Origin: Rhodoferax sp.
Lineage (GTDB): Bacteria; Pseudomonadota; Gammaproteobacteria; Burkholderiales; Burkholderiaceae_C
Direction of reading: 5' to 3'
Assembly: GCA_019449595.1 (NCBI GenBank)
Contig: JAGRPL010000004.1
Span: forward strand, 372,001 to 436,000
Length of the DNA stretch: 64,000 nucleotides
Positions within the stretch are counted from its first letter, which is position 1. The number at the start of each line of letters is the position of its first letter. A program made the position numbers and the translations under genes. Positions 51,015 through 58,620 of this stretch are shown one piece after another. Below the pieces are notes generated by a model. The model saw nothing but the letters and a program-made list of their open reading frames with translations. It made no database searches and was not told the origin of the DNA.

Positions 51015-52288
51015 GGTGACGGCGCCGGCTTGTCACGCCGCCAGACGCGCTCCATCAGCGGCTTGACGCTGACGCCGTGCAGGAAGATGGACAGGGTCAC
51101 CACAATCAGCGTCAGCTGAATCAGCTTCAAGGACAGCGGCTCGGACAGGCCGTGCTGGATGGCGTACATCAGGTAGTACAGCGAGCCAATGCCGCGCACG
51201 CCAAACCAGCCCGTCATGCCCCGCATGCGCCACGCCGTGCCGGTGCCCCACAGGCCCACCAGCACGCTCACGGGGCGCGCCACCACGAACACAAACAGCG
51301 CCACGCCCACGGCCTCCCAGGTCCAGGAATTGAGAAACAGCGTGCCGCCCACCAGCAGCACCAGCAGCAACTCCGAGAGCCGCTCCAGATGCTCCTTGAA
51401 CACCAGCGAGCCTTCGCTGACCGTGGGCACCGGTTCCGCCTGCTCCCCGGCGCCCAGCGGCGCGTGGCTGCCCCGGGCCAGCTTCTGCTCGGTCTGGCGC
51501 AGCGCCACAGCGGCAAAAAACACCGCCAGAAAACCCCAGGCGTTCACCATGACCGTCAGGCCGTAGACCACACCAATCAGCCCCAGGCCCAGAAAGTCGT
51601 CCAGCAGCACGTGCTGGTGGGGCGCACGGCGCAGCGTCCACCCCAGGCGAGCCAGCGCCACGCCGGCCACGCCACCAATCACCACGCTGGCGGCCGTGGC
51701 CCACAGCACGTCCACCAGCAGCCATTTCAGCCCCAGGTCGCCCAGGTCATGCAGACCCAGCAGACCCAGGCCCAGCATCACAAACGGGAAGGCGCTGCCG
51801 TCATTCATGCCGGCCTCGCAGGTCAGGGTAAAGCGCAGCTGGTCGCGGTCGCCGGGGTGGCGAACCTGCACGTCGGTGGCCAGCACCGGGTCGGTGGGCG
51901 CCAGTATGGCGCCCAGCAGCACGCCGGCCCCCAGCGGCAGGCCCAGCACGAAATACGCTAGCGCCGCCACCAGCGCCACCGTAATGCCCATGGACACCGT
52001 GGCCAGCAGAATGGGTGTGCGCCAGCGCGCCAGGCTGAACGGCACCGGCATCTTCACGCCGGCCGAGAACAGCGAAATCAGCACCACCACCTCCGTCAGC
52101 ATCTCCAGCAGCGCGGACTCCTTGAGCGGGTTGAAGTGGAACAGGTTGAGCCCACTGGGCCCCACCACCAGGCCCACCAGCAAGTAGACGATGGCCGCCG
52201 TGATGGGGGAGCGCTTGAGTACGGTAAACGTCAGGCCCATGACCAGCAGCAGCGCGCCCACCAGCAAAAACCACTGTGCGTTAGTCAT
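51011..52288 (-). CDS. Cation:proton antiporter, NhaP-type (CPA1 family)
   Basis: A 425-residue membrane protein with about twelve hydrophobic segments. The CPA1 ion-site residues appear in ILAPTDPVLATDVQV and CEAGMNDGSAFPF, and the re-entrant GWFGVRGIGSLYYL is near the C-terminus. Likely exchanges Na+ or K+ for H+. ATG 52288 is chosen because it begins MTNAQWFLLVG at the first span. Confidence 0.88.
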   Translation of the reverse strand: MTNAQWFLLVGALLLVMGLTFTVLKRSPITAAIVYLLVGLVVGPSGLNLFHFNPLKESALLEMLTEVVVLISLFSAGVKMPVPFSLARWRTPILLATVSMGITVALVAALAYFVLGLPLGAGVLLGAILAPTDPVLATDVQVRHPGDRDQLRFTLTCEAGMNDGSAFPFVMLGLGLLGLHDLGDLGLKWLLVDVLWATAASVVIGGVAGVALARLGWTLRRAPHQHVLLDDFLGLGLIGVVYGLTVMVNAWGFLAVFFAAVALRQTEQKLARGSHAPLGAGEQAEPVPTVSEGSLVFKEHLERLSELLLVLLVGGTLFLNSWTWEAVGVALFVFVVARPVSVLVGLWGTGTAWRMRGMTGWFGVRGIGSLYYLMYAIQHGLSEPLSLKLIQLTLIVVTLSIFLHGVSVKPLMERVWRRDKPAPSP

Positions 52289-52683
52289 CGATACGGTCCA
52301 GGTGCATACATCAACATCCATTGGCAAAGAGTGGGGCCTGCATCATATCGGCCCCACCGCTGGTCAATTGCCGGGCAGGCCGTTGCAAACCCAGTGGTAG
52401 CGCGGGTTTTGCGACTTGTGAACAAAGTTATCCACAAAGCTATCCAGAGGAAATGGGGGTAAAACCGGGCGTTTTATGCTGCGCAGCAATGTATTTATGG
52501 CAAAAACTTTTTGCTATCACACAATTTGCCGTCATTGGAGAAACAGGAGAAAATTCCTCGGGTTAACCCTGAGCGTGCTTAATTATTGGGCACTGTGTCC
52601 AAAGCCAATGCTGGCGCGGCCCCCGACGCATATGAGCAGGGTTATCCACAGCGTGGCCCACATTAAACAGGGGTAAGTATTTT
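52289..52683. other. Gene-poor gap holding two DnaA-box repeats
   Basis: No reading frame with coding character is seen. The stretch contains repeat copies A (52383-52464) and B (52589-52684), an AT-richer middle part (52465-52560), and the divergent antiporter promoter region. Confidence 0.6.
52383..52464 (+). repeat. DnaA-box repeat, copy A
   Basis: TTGCAAACCCAGTGGTAGCG, GCGGGTTTTGCGACTTGTGA and TTATCCACA (52428-52436). It aligns with copies B and C over about 80 bases but is the most diverged at its right end. Confidence 0.7.
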
Positions 52684-52684
52684 T
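52589..52684 (+). repeat. DnaA-box repeat, copy B
   Basis: Shares GGCACTnTGTnCAAAGCCAA and TGCTGGCGCGG with copy C, has TTATCCACA at 52642-52650, and ends CAGGGGTAAGTATTTTT, which runs into the stop codon of the acyl-CoA ligase gene. Confidence 0.8.
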
Positions 52685-54321
52685 CAGGCGGTAGGCAAAC
52701 GGTAGTCCTTGAACTGCGCGCGCAGGCTGGTCTTGAGCAGCTTGCCCGTGGCCGTATGCGGCAGGCTGTCCACGAACACCACATCGTCGGGCAGCCACCA
52801 TTTCGCGATGCGGGAACCCAGGTAGTCCAGCATGCCGTCCCGTGTGACCTCCTGGCCGGGGCGTTTCACCACGATCAGCAGCGGCCGCTCCTGCCACTTG
52901 GGGTGCGCCACGCCGATGATGGCGGCCTCTGCCACGCCCGGGTGGCCCATGGCGATGTTCTCGACATCAATCGACGAAATCCACTCGCCGCCGGACTTGA
53001 TCACGTCCTTGGCCCGGTCCACCAGTTGCAGGTAGCCGTCGGGGTCTATGGTGGCCACGTCGCCAGTGGGGAAGAAGCCCTCGGCATCCAGCACCGCGCC
53101 GCCCTCGCTCTTGTAGTAGCCACTGGTGATCCAGGGGCCGCGCACATGCAGGTGGCCAAAGGCCTTGCCGTCCCACGGCAGCGCCTGGCCGTTTTCGTCC
53201 ACGATTTTCAGGTCCACTCCCCAGACGCCGCGGCCCTGCTTGAGCTTGATCTTCAGCAGCTCGTCGCCCGCCAGCGCCGCATGCTTGGGCAGCAGTTTGC
53301 TGATCACCCCGATGGGGCTGGTTTCGGTCATGCCCCAGCCCTGAACCACCTCGGCGCCAAAGTCGTTCTCGAAGCGCTCCAGCATGGCGCGCGACACCGC
53401 CGCACCGCCAATGCCGATGCGCTTGACGCCCAGCTCGCGTGGGCGCACGTCGGGGTTGGCGTCCAGGTACTGGAACAGCATGAGCCACACCGTGGGTACG
53501 CCCTGCGAGAAGGTCACCTTTTCGTCGCGCATGAGCGTGTAGATGCTCTTGCCGTCCAGGTGCGGGCCGGGCATGACCAGCTTGGCGCCCACCATGGCCG
53601 CGGCATAGGGCGTGCCCCAGGCGTTGGCGTGGAACATGGGCACCACCAGCAGCAGCGTTTCGCCGGAACTGATGCCAAAGGTATCGGGGGCCAGCTCCAT
53701 CAGCGTGTGCAGCACGGTGGAGCGGTGCGAATACAAGACCCCCTTGGGGTTGCCCGTGGTGCCCGAGGTGTAGCACAGCGAAGAGGCCGTGCGCTCGTCC
53801 AGCTCGGGCCAGGTGTAGTCGGTGCTCTGCGCATCCAGCAGCTCCTCGAAGCACAGCAGGTTGGGCACCTGGATGGCGGGCATGTGCGCCCGGTCCGTCA
53901 TGGCCACAAAGGTCTTGACCGACTTGAGCAGGGGAGCCAGCTTTTCCACCAGCTCCGCAAAGGTGATGTCGAAGAACAGCACCTTGTCTTCGGCGTGGTT
54001 GACGATGTAGTCAATCTGCTCGGGAAACAGCCGGGGGTTCACTGTGTGCAGCACGGCGCCGCTGCCCGAGACACCGTAGTACAGCGCCAGATGCCGGTAC
54101 GAATTCCAGGCCAGCGTGCCCACCCGGTCACCCGGCTGCACGCCCAGCGCCGCCATGGCGTTGGCCACCTGCTTGGCGCGCTGACGCACGCCCAGCCAGT
54201 TGGTGCGGTGCACCGCGCCCTCGGGCAGGCGTGAAACGATTTCCGTCTCGGGGTGAAACGTGGCGGCGTGTTCAATCAGCGACGCAATCAACAGCGGGCG
54301 GTCCTGCATCAATCCAAACAT
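52684..54321 (-). CDS. Fatty-acid (medium/long-chain) acyl-CoA ligase
   Basis: A 545-residue adenylate-forming enzyme that activates a carboxylic acid with ATP and CoA. The AMP-binding motif [19 protein letters not shown] is at about 185-203. GWGMTETSP, the hinge [21 protein letters not shown] and the C-terminal catalytic lysine in [10 protein letters not shown] are all present. Similarity is best with fatty-acyl-CoA synthetases used in aliphatic degradation; chain length is unresolved. Confidence 0.9.
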   Translation of the reverse strand: MFGLMQDRPLLIASLIEHAATFHPETEIVSRLPEGAVHRTNWLGVRQRAKQVANAMAALGVQPGDRVGTLAWNSYRHLALYYGVSGSGAVLHTVNPRLFPEQIDYIVNHAEDKVLFFDITFAELVEKLAPLLKSVKTFVAMTDRAHMPAIQVPNLLCFEELLDAQSTDYTWPELDERTASSLCYTSGTTGNPKGVLYSHRSTVLHTLMELAPDTFGISSGETLLLVVPMFHANAWGTPYAAAMVGAKLVMPGPHLDGKSIYTLMRDEKVTFSQGVPTVWLMLFQYLDANPDVRPRELGVKRIGIGGAAVSRAMLERFENDFGAEVVQGWGMTETSPIGVISKLLPKHAALAGDELLKIKLKQGRGVWGVDLKIVDENGQALPWDGKAFGHLHVRGPWITSGYYKSEGGAVLDAEGFFPTGDVATIDPDGYLQLVDRAKDVIKSGGEWISSIDVENIAMGHPGVAEAAIIGVAHPKWQERPLLIVVKRPGQEVTRDGMLDYLGSRIAKWWLPDDVVFVDSLPHTATGKLLKTSLRAQFKDYRLPTA

Positions 54322-54353
54322 CGGTGTCTCCTCGGTATTGTTTTTTCAAGAAC

Positions 54354-54791
54354 TCAGTAACCCAGAACAATGCTCACGATCAGGCCCGTGGCAATGGCAA
54401 CCAGCACATAGTCCGGCCCCACCTGCACCCAGTGCTGGCCCCGCGGGGGCGGCGCCAGGTGGTGCAGGCGGTAGTCCACCACCACATAGGGGTAGCGGCG
54501 GTACTCGTACGGAATGGGGGCGCCACGGCGGAACTCCGGGCCGCGCGCGTTGTAGTAATAGTTGTGGCGGTCGTTGCGGCGCTCGTCCTGGAAGTCCTGC
54601 CGACGCTCCCGGCGGTCGTCGCGGTACTCCCGCTGGCGTTCCCGACGCTGGTCCTGGTAGTCGTGCCGCTGCTCCCGGCGTTGGTCTGCGCGGTCGTTGC
54701 GCTCGCGCCGGTCGTGGTCGGCCCCGAAGGCGAGTGCGCTAAACCCCAGGCTAGCGGCCGTTACGGCACACACAATGGCATTGAACTTCAT
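54354..54791 (-). CDS. RcnB-family periplasmic protein with a charged DRR-rich middle
   Basis: A 145-residue exported protein. A signal peptide covers residues 1-23 (ending ALAFG). A low-complexity region of Asp, Arg, Gln and Glu follows (about 24-78), then the RcnB domain with PPRGQHWVQVGPDYVLVAIATG and a final hydrophobic stretch. E. coli RcnB affects Ni/Co homeostasis; the long charged spacer and tail are unlike it, so the role is uncertain. Confidence 0.78.
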   Translation of the reverse strand: MKFNAIVCAVTAASLGFSALAFGADHDRRERNDRADQRREQRHDYQDQRRERQREYRDDRRERRQDFQDERRNDRHNYYYNARGPEFRRGAPIPYEYRRYPYVVVDYRLHHLAPPPRGQHWVQVGPDYVLVAIATGLIVSIVLGY

Positions 54792-54895
54792 GGCGGGCTC
54801 CTCGTGGTGAATGAGCCCTCATAGTGTGGTGCTGATGTATCTGGCGTGTCAACGGCGCGGCCCGTTGTGCAACCAAAGGTTGCCAGGTGTGCGGC

Positions 54896-55183
54896 TCAGT
54901 AGCCCGGCTGCACCACCACGTCGGAACAGGGGTAGGCCACGCAGGGCAGCACGTAGCCCTCGGCCTTTTCTTCGGCGCTCAGGCCGGGCCACTCCATCTC
55001 GTAGCGCACAGTGCCGCTTTTCAGCTGGCCAATGCAGGTGCGGCAGTTGCCGCTGCGGCACGAGCTGGGCCAGTTGCTGCCCCCCATTTCCAGCGACACC
55101 AGCAGCGGCTCGTTGGACCACGCGTCGGCCTGCAGGTCGTCAGGTTCGGTGCGGGCGGTAAACAGGGTGGGCGTGTCAGACAT
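54896..55183 (-). CDS. 2Fe-2S ferredoxin, plant type
   Basis: A 95-residue ferredoxin with cluster cysteines in SCRSGNCRTC plus a fourth in LPCVAYP, the Cx4Cx2C...C pattern of plant-type [2Fe-2S] proteins. ATG 55183 gives MSDTPTLFTA; earlier in-frame ATG at 55237 adds a proline-rich stretch unlike the family. Electron partner is unknown; no oxygenase gene is adjacent. Confidence 0.87.
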   Translation of the reverse strand: MSDTPTLFTARTEPDDLQADAWSNEPLLVSLEMGGSNWPSSCRSGNCRTCIGQLKSGTVRYEMEWPGLSAEEKAEGYVLPCVAYPCSDVVVQPGY

Positions 55184-55321
55184 GGGGCAGGGCGGCGGGG
55201 AAGCTGTGCAAGCGGGGAATGGTAAAAGTTTTTGCATGGCCCCGGGTGCGTGAGGTTTTGCCGGTGCCTACCACACCCGGCGCTGCCAGAAATGGCGGTT
55301 TCCGTACCTGCCTAAAAACAA

Positions 55322-55418
55322 GGCACTCTGTGCAAAGCCAATGCTGGCGCGGGTTTGGCGGCTTGTAAACACGCTTATCCACACAGAAGCCCACAGACAG
55401 CAGGGGCAAGTATTTTTT
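55322..55418 (+). repeat. DnaA-box repeat, copy C
   Basis: Shares both ends with copy B (GGCACTCTGTGCAAAGCCAA at the left, CAGGGGCAAGTATTTTTT at the right) and the middle GCGGGTTTGGCGGCTTGT with copy A. TTATCCACA is at 55375-55383. It lies upstream of the cysteine-rich protein gene. Confidence 0.8.
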
Positions 55419-55449
55419 ATCGGCCAGGTGCCGGTGCGATACTTTGCGC

Positions 55450-56151
55450 ATGACCGCCAACCCGCCCCCCGCCCACGCGGGCTCCCCATTTGCTGACCTC
55501 AACGCGCAGGGCTTGAACCTGCAAGCCGTTTTCAACCTGGCCGACCTGCCCGCCGACGTGCAGGCGGCGCTGCCGGTGGATGCGGCTGCCCCCTACCGCC
55601 AGCTGCTGCTGATCGGCCATCTGGGCGGCTTGCTGTGGCAGCAGCTGGCTTTGGCCGGCATGGAGGGCGAGCACCCCATCGATGCGTTCACGCGCACCCA
55701 AGTTGCTGCCTGGCTGGCCCATACGCAGCCAGGTGTGCGGCATTGCTTTGTCTACCCCGGCCCCACGGCCGTTGGCCTGCAGCGCCTGGGACAACTGGCG
55801 GGCTGGCACCATGCTTCGCCCTTCATGGTGGGCGTGCATGTGGCCTGGGGCAGCTGGTTTGCCTACCGCGCCGTGGTGCTGGCCGACACCACCCTGGCGC
55901 CCACGCCGCTTGTGGAAAGCCCGTCTCCCTGCGACACCTGCCCTGGCCGCATCTGCGTGGGCCAGTGCCCGGCTGGCGCGCTGGACGGCGGCTTCAACCT
56001 GAAGGCCTGCCTGAGCTACCGGCACCAGCCCAATTCCGCCTGCCGCGACCGCTGCCTGGCGCGCAACAGCTGCCCGGTGGGGGCGGAGTACCGCTACAGC
56101 GACGCCCAAATCAGCTACCACTATGGGCAGTCCATGGCCGCCACACGGTAG
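55450..56151 (+). CDS. Cysteine-rich ferredoxin-like protein (QueG-resembling C-terminus)
   Basis: A 233-residue protein. The first 160 residues form an uncharacterised alpha/beta domain. A four-cysteine cluster motif CDTCPGRICVGQCP (C-x2-C-x4-C-x3-CP) follows at about 165-178, and a second cysteine group (ACLSYRH ... ACRDRCLARNSCP) at about 193-213. This recalls the iron-sulfur part of epoxyqueuosine reductase but is much shorter. ATG 55450 is preferred over TTG 55444. Confidence 0.65.
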   Translation: MTANPPPAHAGSPFADLNAQGLNLQAVFNLADLPADVQAALPVDAAAPYRQLLLIGHLGGLLWQQLALAGMEGEHPIDAFTRTQVAAWLAHTQPGVRHCFVYPGPTAVGLQRLGQLAGWHHASPFMVGVHVAWGSWFAYRAVVLADTTLAPTPLVESPSPCDTCPGRICVGQCPAGALDGGFNLKACLSYRHQPNSACRDRCLARNSCPVGAEYRYSDAQISYHYGQSMAATR

Positions 56152-56169
56152 CAGAGCGTACTTGCGCGT

Positions 56170-56418
56170 TTACTCGCTGACGAATTCGTAGGCCACGGCC
56201 TCGCTCTCCACCATGTCCAGGATGTCGTTGAGCACGTCCTCGTCTTCGGTGCTGGACCAGGTTTCCTCGGGGTCGGTGGCGAACAGGGGTTCGATGGCCA
56301 CGTCCATGAACTGACCATTGGGCAGCTTGACCACCGGCGTGCCTTCGGAGGTCTGTACCAGTTCCCAGTCGTCGGGTACGGACATTTCGACTTGAATGGT
56401 GATATTGAGCTTTTTCAT
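56170..56418 (-). CDS. 82-residue acidic protein of unknown function
   Basis: MKKLNITIQVEMSVPDDWEL and so on, ending DMVESEAVAYEFVSE. The last 35 residues are very acidic (SSTEDEDVLNDILDMVESE). No domain was recognised. The frame is preceded by AGAATCTCT, weakly ribosome-binding-like, and third-position GC is that of real genes nearby. Confidence 0.6.
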   Translation of the reverse strand: MKKLNITIQVEMSVPDDWELVQTSEGTPVVKLPNGQFMDVAIEPLFATDPEETWSSTEDEDVLNDILDMVESEAVAYEFVSE

Positions 56419-56461
56419 AGAGATTCCGTGTTTGTGTGGGTGGGGAGCGTAACCGAAAAGC

Positions 56462-56490
56462 GGAACGCCGTCGGCCCATGCCCCATCTAA
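56462..56490 (+). promoter_or_regulatory. RpoE-type ECF promoter upstream of the second sigma factor
   Basis: GGAACGC at 56462-56468, 16 bases, then ATCTAA at 56485-56490; start codon at 56506. This matches the GGAACTT-N16-TCTAA pattern of ECF factors and suggests autoregulation. It differs from the GTTCGTT promoters at 35180 and 36743. Confidence 0.5.
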
Positions 56491-56505
56491 TGGACAGGAA
56501 CCGCC

Positions 56506-57216
56506 ATGAACACCCAACACGCACTCCACTCCATGCCCCCGGACGCCAGCTCCGACGCCGAACTGGTCGCCATGGTCACTGCCGGCAATGACCTTGCCTT
56601 TGCCATGATCATGCGCCGCAACAACCGCCTGCTCTTTCGCACCGCGCGCAGCATCCTCAAGAGCGACGACGACACGGAAGATGTCCTGCAAGAGGCCTAT
56701 CTGCGGGCCTGGCGGTCCATGGGCAGTTTCAGGGCGGATGCCCGGCTGTCCACCTGGCTGGTGCGCATCGTCGTCAACGCGGCGCTGGGCCGCTTGCGCC
56801 GCACGGGCGCCCAGGTGCTGCCGTTGAACGCCGAGATGGACGCCGAACGCGAGACCCTGGAGACCCACATGCAGGCCAACCCCGACGACCAACCCGAAAC
56901 CAGCGCCATGCGCGCGCAAATTCGCCAGCAGATCGAGGCACGCATTGACGCCCTGCCCGATACCTTTCGCACCGTGTTCATGCTGCGCGGAGTGGAGGAA
57001 ATGAGCGTGGAAGAAGCCGCGTTGGCGCTGGACATACCGCAGGCCACCGTGCGCTCGCGCTTTTTCCGGGCCCGCAGCATCCTGCGCGAAGGCCTGTCGC
57101 GCGACATCGACATGGCCATTGGCGACGCCTTCTCTTTTGCCGGTGCACGTTGCGACCGCATCGTTGCCGGCGTGTTGAGCCAGATCGGCTCAGAACGTGG
57201 GTCCTCTCGTCCGTGA
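56506..57216 (+). CDS. ECF-family RNA polymerase sigma factor
   Basis: A 236-residue sigma-70-family factor. Region 2 is AFAMIMRRNNRLLFRTARSI to RADARLSTWLVRIVVNAALG, and region 4 is IDALPDTFRTVFMLRGVEEM with SVEEAALALDIPQATVRSRFF. No anti-sigma gene is adjacent. The next genes (39 bases on) encode a Tat-exported ferritin-like protein and a cytochrome c, probable regulon members. Confidence 0.9.
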   Translation: MNTQHALHSMPPDASSDAELVAMVTAGNDLAFAMIMRRNNRLLFRTARSILKSDDDTEDVLQEAYLRAWRSMGSFRADARLSTWLVRIVVNAALGRLRRTGAQVLPLNAEMDAERETLETHMQANPDDQPETSAMRAQIRQQIEARIDALPDTFRTVFMLRGVEEMSVEEAALALDIPQATVRSRFFRARSILREGLSRDIDMAIGDAFSFAGARCDRIVAGVLSQIGSERGSSRP

Positions 57217-57254
57217 CCAGCCCGGTCACCTATTTTTTTCAACAGGAGATCATC

Positions 57255-57827
57255 ATGTCTTTCTTTCAAATGTCCACCCCCACCGCGGCACGGCGCCTGT
57301 TTCTGGGCCGCTCGGGCGGTCTGGTTTTGTCGGGCGCCGCCGTGGCACTGATGGCCGGCAACGACGCGCTGGCCGCCAAGTCCGGCGGTGCCAAGGGGAG
57401 CGATATCCAGATCCTCAACACGGCCATCGGTGCCGAGCTGGAAGCCATTGCCGCGTACCAGCTGGGGGCCGAGAGCAAATTGCTCAGCAAGCCCGTGCTG
57501 GAACTGGCACTGACATTCCAGGGCCACCACAAGGAGCACGTGGCCCTGCTTTCCAAGACCGTGGAGACGCTGGGCGGCAAGCCCGCCGCAGCCAAGGCCC
57601 GCTATGACTTCCCGGTGGACCAGCTGAAGGCGGAGCTGGACGTCTTGAAGTTTGCCGCCAAGCTGGAGCAGGGCGCCGTGAGTGCCTATCTGGGCGCCGT
57701 CCCGCTGTTTGGCAACCGCGACCTGGCCAAGGCGGCAGCCAGCATTCTGGGTGACGAGGCCATGCACTGGGCTGTCTTGCGCCAAGCCATTGGCGAGGCC
57801 CCCGTGCCTTCTGCCTTCATGGTCTGA
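57255..57827 (+). CDS. Tat-exported ferritin-like-domain protein
   Basis: A 190-residue protein. The N-terminus has a twin-arginine signal (ARRLFLGRSGG, then a hydrophobic stretch and ALAA). The mature part is a four-helix ferritin-like domain (PF13668 type) with E/H pairs such as GAELEAIAAYQLGAE, FQGHHKEH and GDEAMHW that could bind two metal ions. AGGAG precedes the start. Its TGA overlaps the ATG of the cytochrome gene (TGATG), so both are made together. Confidence 0.85.
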   Translation: MSFFQMSTPTAARRLFLGRSGGLVLSGAAVALMAGNDALAAKSGGAKGSDIQILNTAIGAELEAIAAYQLGAESKLLSKPVLELALTFQGHHKEHVALLSKTVETLGGKPAAAKARYDFPVDQLKAELDVLKFAAKLEQGAVSAYLGAVPLFGNRDLAKAAASILGDEAMHWAVLRQAIGEAPVPSAFMV

Positions 57828-58225
57828 TGTCACGCTGCCATTGCATTGCGGTGGCTGTGCTGGTGCTCGGGGCAACGGGCACCGGCATGGCGGCACCTGC
57901 CGGGCCAGATATTGTGCGGGGCGAGCAGCTGTACGCGCGCTGCGCCGCCTGCCACGCGCTGGCGTACGACCGGGTAGGCCCGCGCCACTGCGGCCTGCTG
58001 GGCCGCCGCGCGGGCACCGTGCCGGGCTTTGACTACTCGGCTGCCATGCGCCAATCCGGCATTGTGTGGAACGAAAAAACGCTGGACCACTTTCTGCGCA
58101 AGCCGCTGGCCATGGTTCCCGGCAGCACCATGACCTATGACGGCGTGGCCAACGCCGGCGAACGCAACGACCTGATTGCCTACATCAAGGCCGCCAACAG
58201 CCGTGCGGAGTGCAAAAAACCGTGA
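57827..58225 (+). CDS. Periplasmic class I cytochrome c
   Basis: A 132-residue monoheme cytochrome. A signal peptide ends about residue 22 (GMAA), heme attachment is CAACH (about 39-43), and the axial methionine is in PGSTMTYDGV. It resembles mitochondrial-type cytochrome c2. It is coupled to the ferritin-like gene, suggesting electron transfer to or from that protein in the periplasm. Confidence 0.92.
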   Translation: MSRCHCIAVAVLVLGATGTGMAAPAGPDIVRGEQLYARCAACHALAYDRVGPRHCGLLGRRAGTVPGFDYSAAMRQSGIVWNEKTLDHFLRKPLAMVPGSTMTYDGVANAGERNDLIAYIKAANSRAECKKP

Positions 58226-58230
58226 ATGGT

Positions 58231-58264
58231 GTCTGCGCAGACAGCTACCCAAACAGTAGCAAAC
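58231..58264 (+). repeat. Short interspersed hairpin, copy 6
   Basis: GTCTGCGCAGACAGCTACCC followed by AAACAGTAGCAAAC. Also contains the small palindrome TGCGCA. It lies after the cytochrome gene, before a convergent gene, and may serve as terminator. Confidence 0.7.
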
Positions 58265-58287
58265 CAAGGCACTAGCCGGTCAGGCGG

Positions 58288-58614
58288 TCAGGCCTGCCAC
58301 ACGCCAAACCCCGCCGAGCGCAGGTCGATGGCGACTTCAATCTCGCGGTCCACCGCCTCCTCATAGCGCATGGGGTTGAAGCCCTCGTACAGGTCCGGCA
58401 GCAGGCGCAGGCCGTACTGCTGCACATAGCGGTTGGCCTGAATGCCGGCCTTGTGCTTGTCAAAGCGCACGTCCGGGTCCAGGCCCGTCATGCCCACGTA
58501 GACGCAGGGCTTGCCCTCCACGTAGTGCGGGTTGTTCTTGCGAAAGCGCGGCTCCAGCAGCACGTCTGGGGAGAGTTCGACCACGTAGACGTGGTGGTGC
58601 TTGCGGCGGGGCAT
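58288..58614 (-). CDS. GIY-YIG-like domain protein
   Basis: A 108-residue protein with HHVYVVELSP at the first strand and PCVYVGMTGLDPDVRFDKHK at the second, a layout like GIY-YIG nucleases (the Y-V / Y-V-G pair, then a conserved Arg). The canonical GIY is changed to VYV, so nuclease activity is uncertain. It follows the dehalogenase gene on the same strand after 6 bases. Confidence 0.65.
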   Translation of the reverse strand: MPRRKHHHVYVVELSPDVLLEPRFRKNNPHYVEGKPCVYVGMTGLDPDVRFDKHKAGIQANRYVQQYGLRLLPDLYEGFNPMRYEEAVDREIEVAIDLRSAGFGVWQA

Positions 58615-58620
58615 GACGGG

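Noticed and set aside
52383-52684. A replication origin, because of DnaA boxes
   Set aside because: Boxes are single per repeat and spread over 3 kb, and no dnaA, dnaN, gidA or parAB genes are present.
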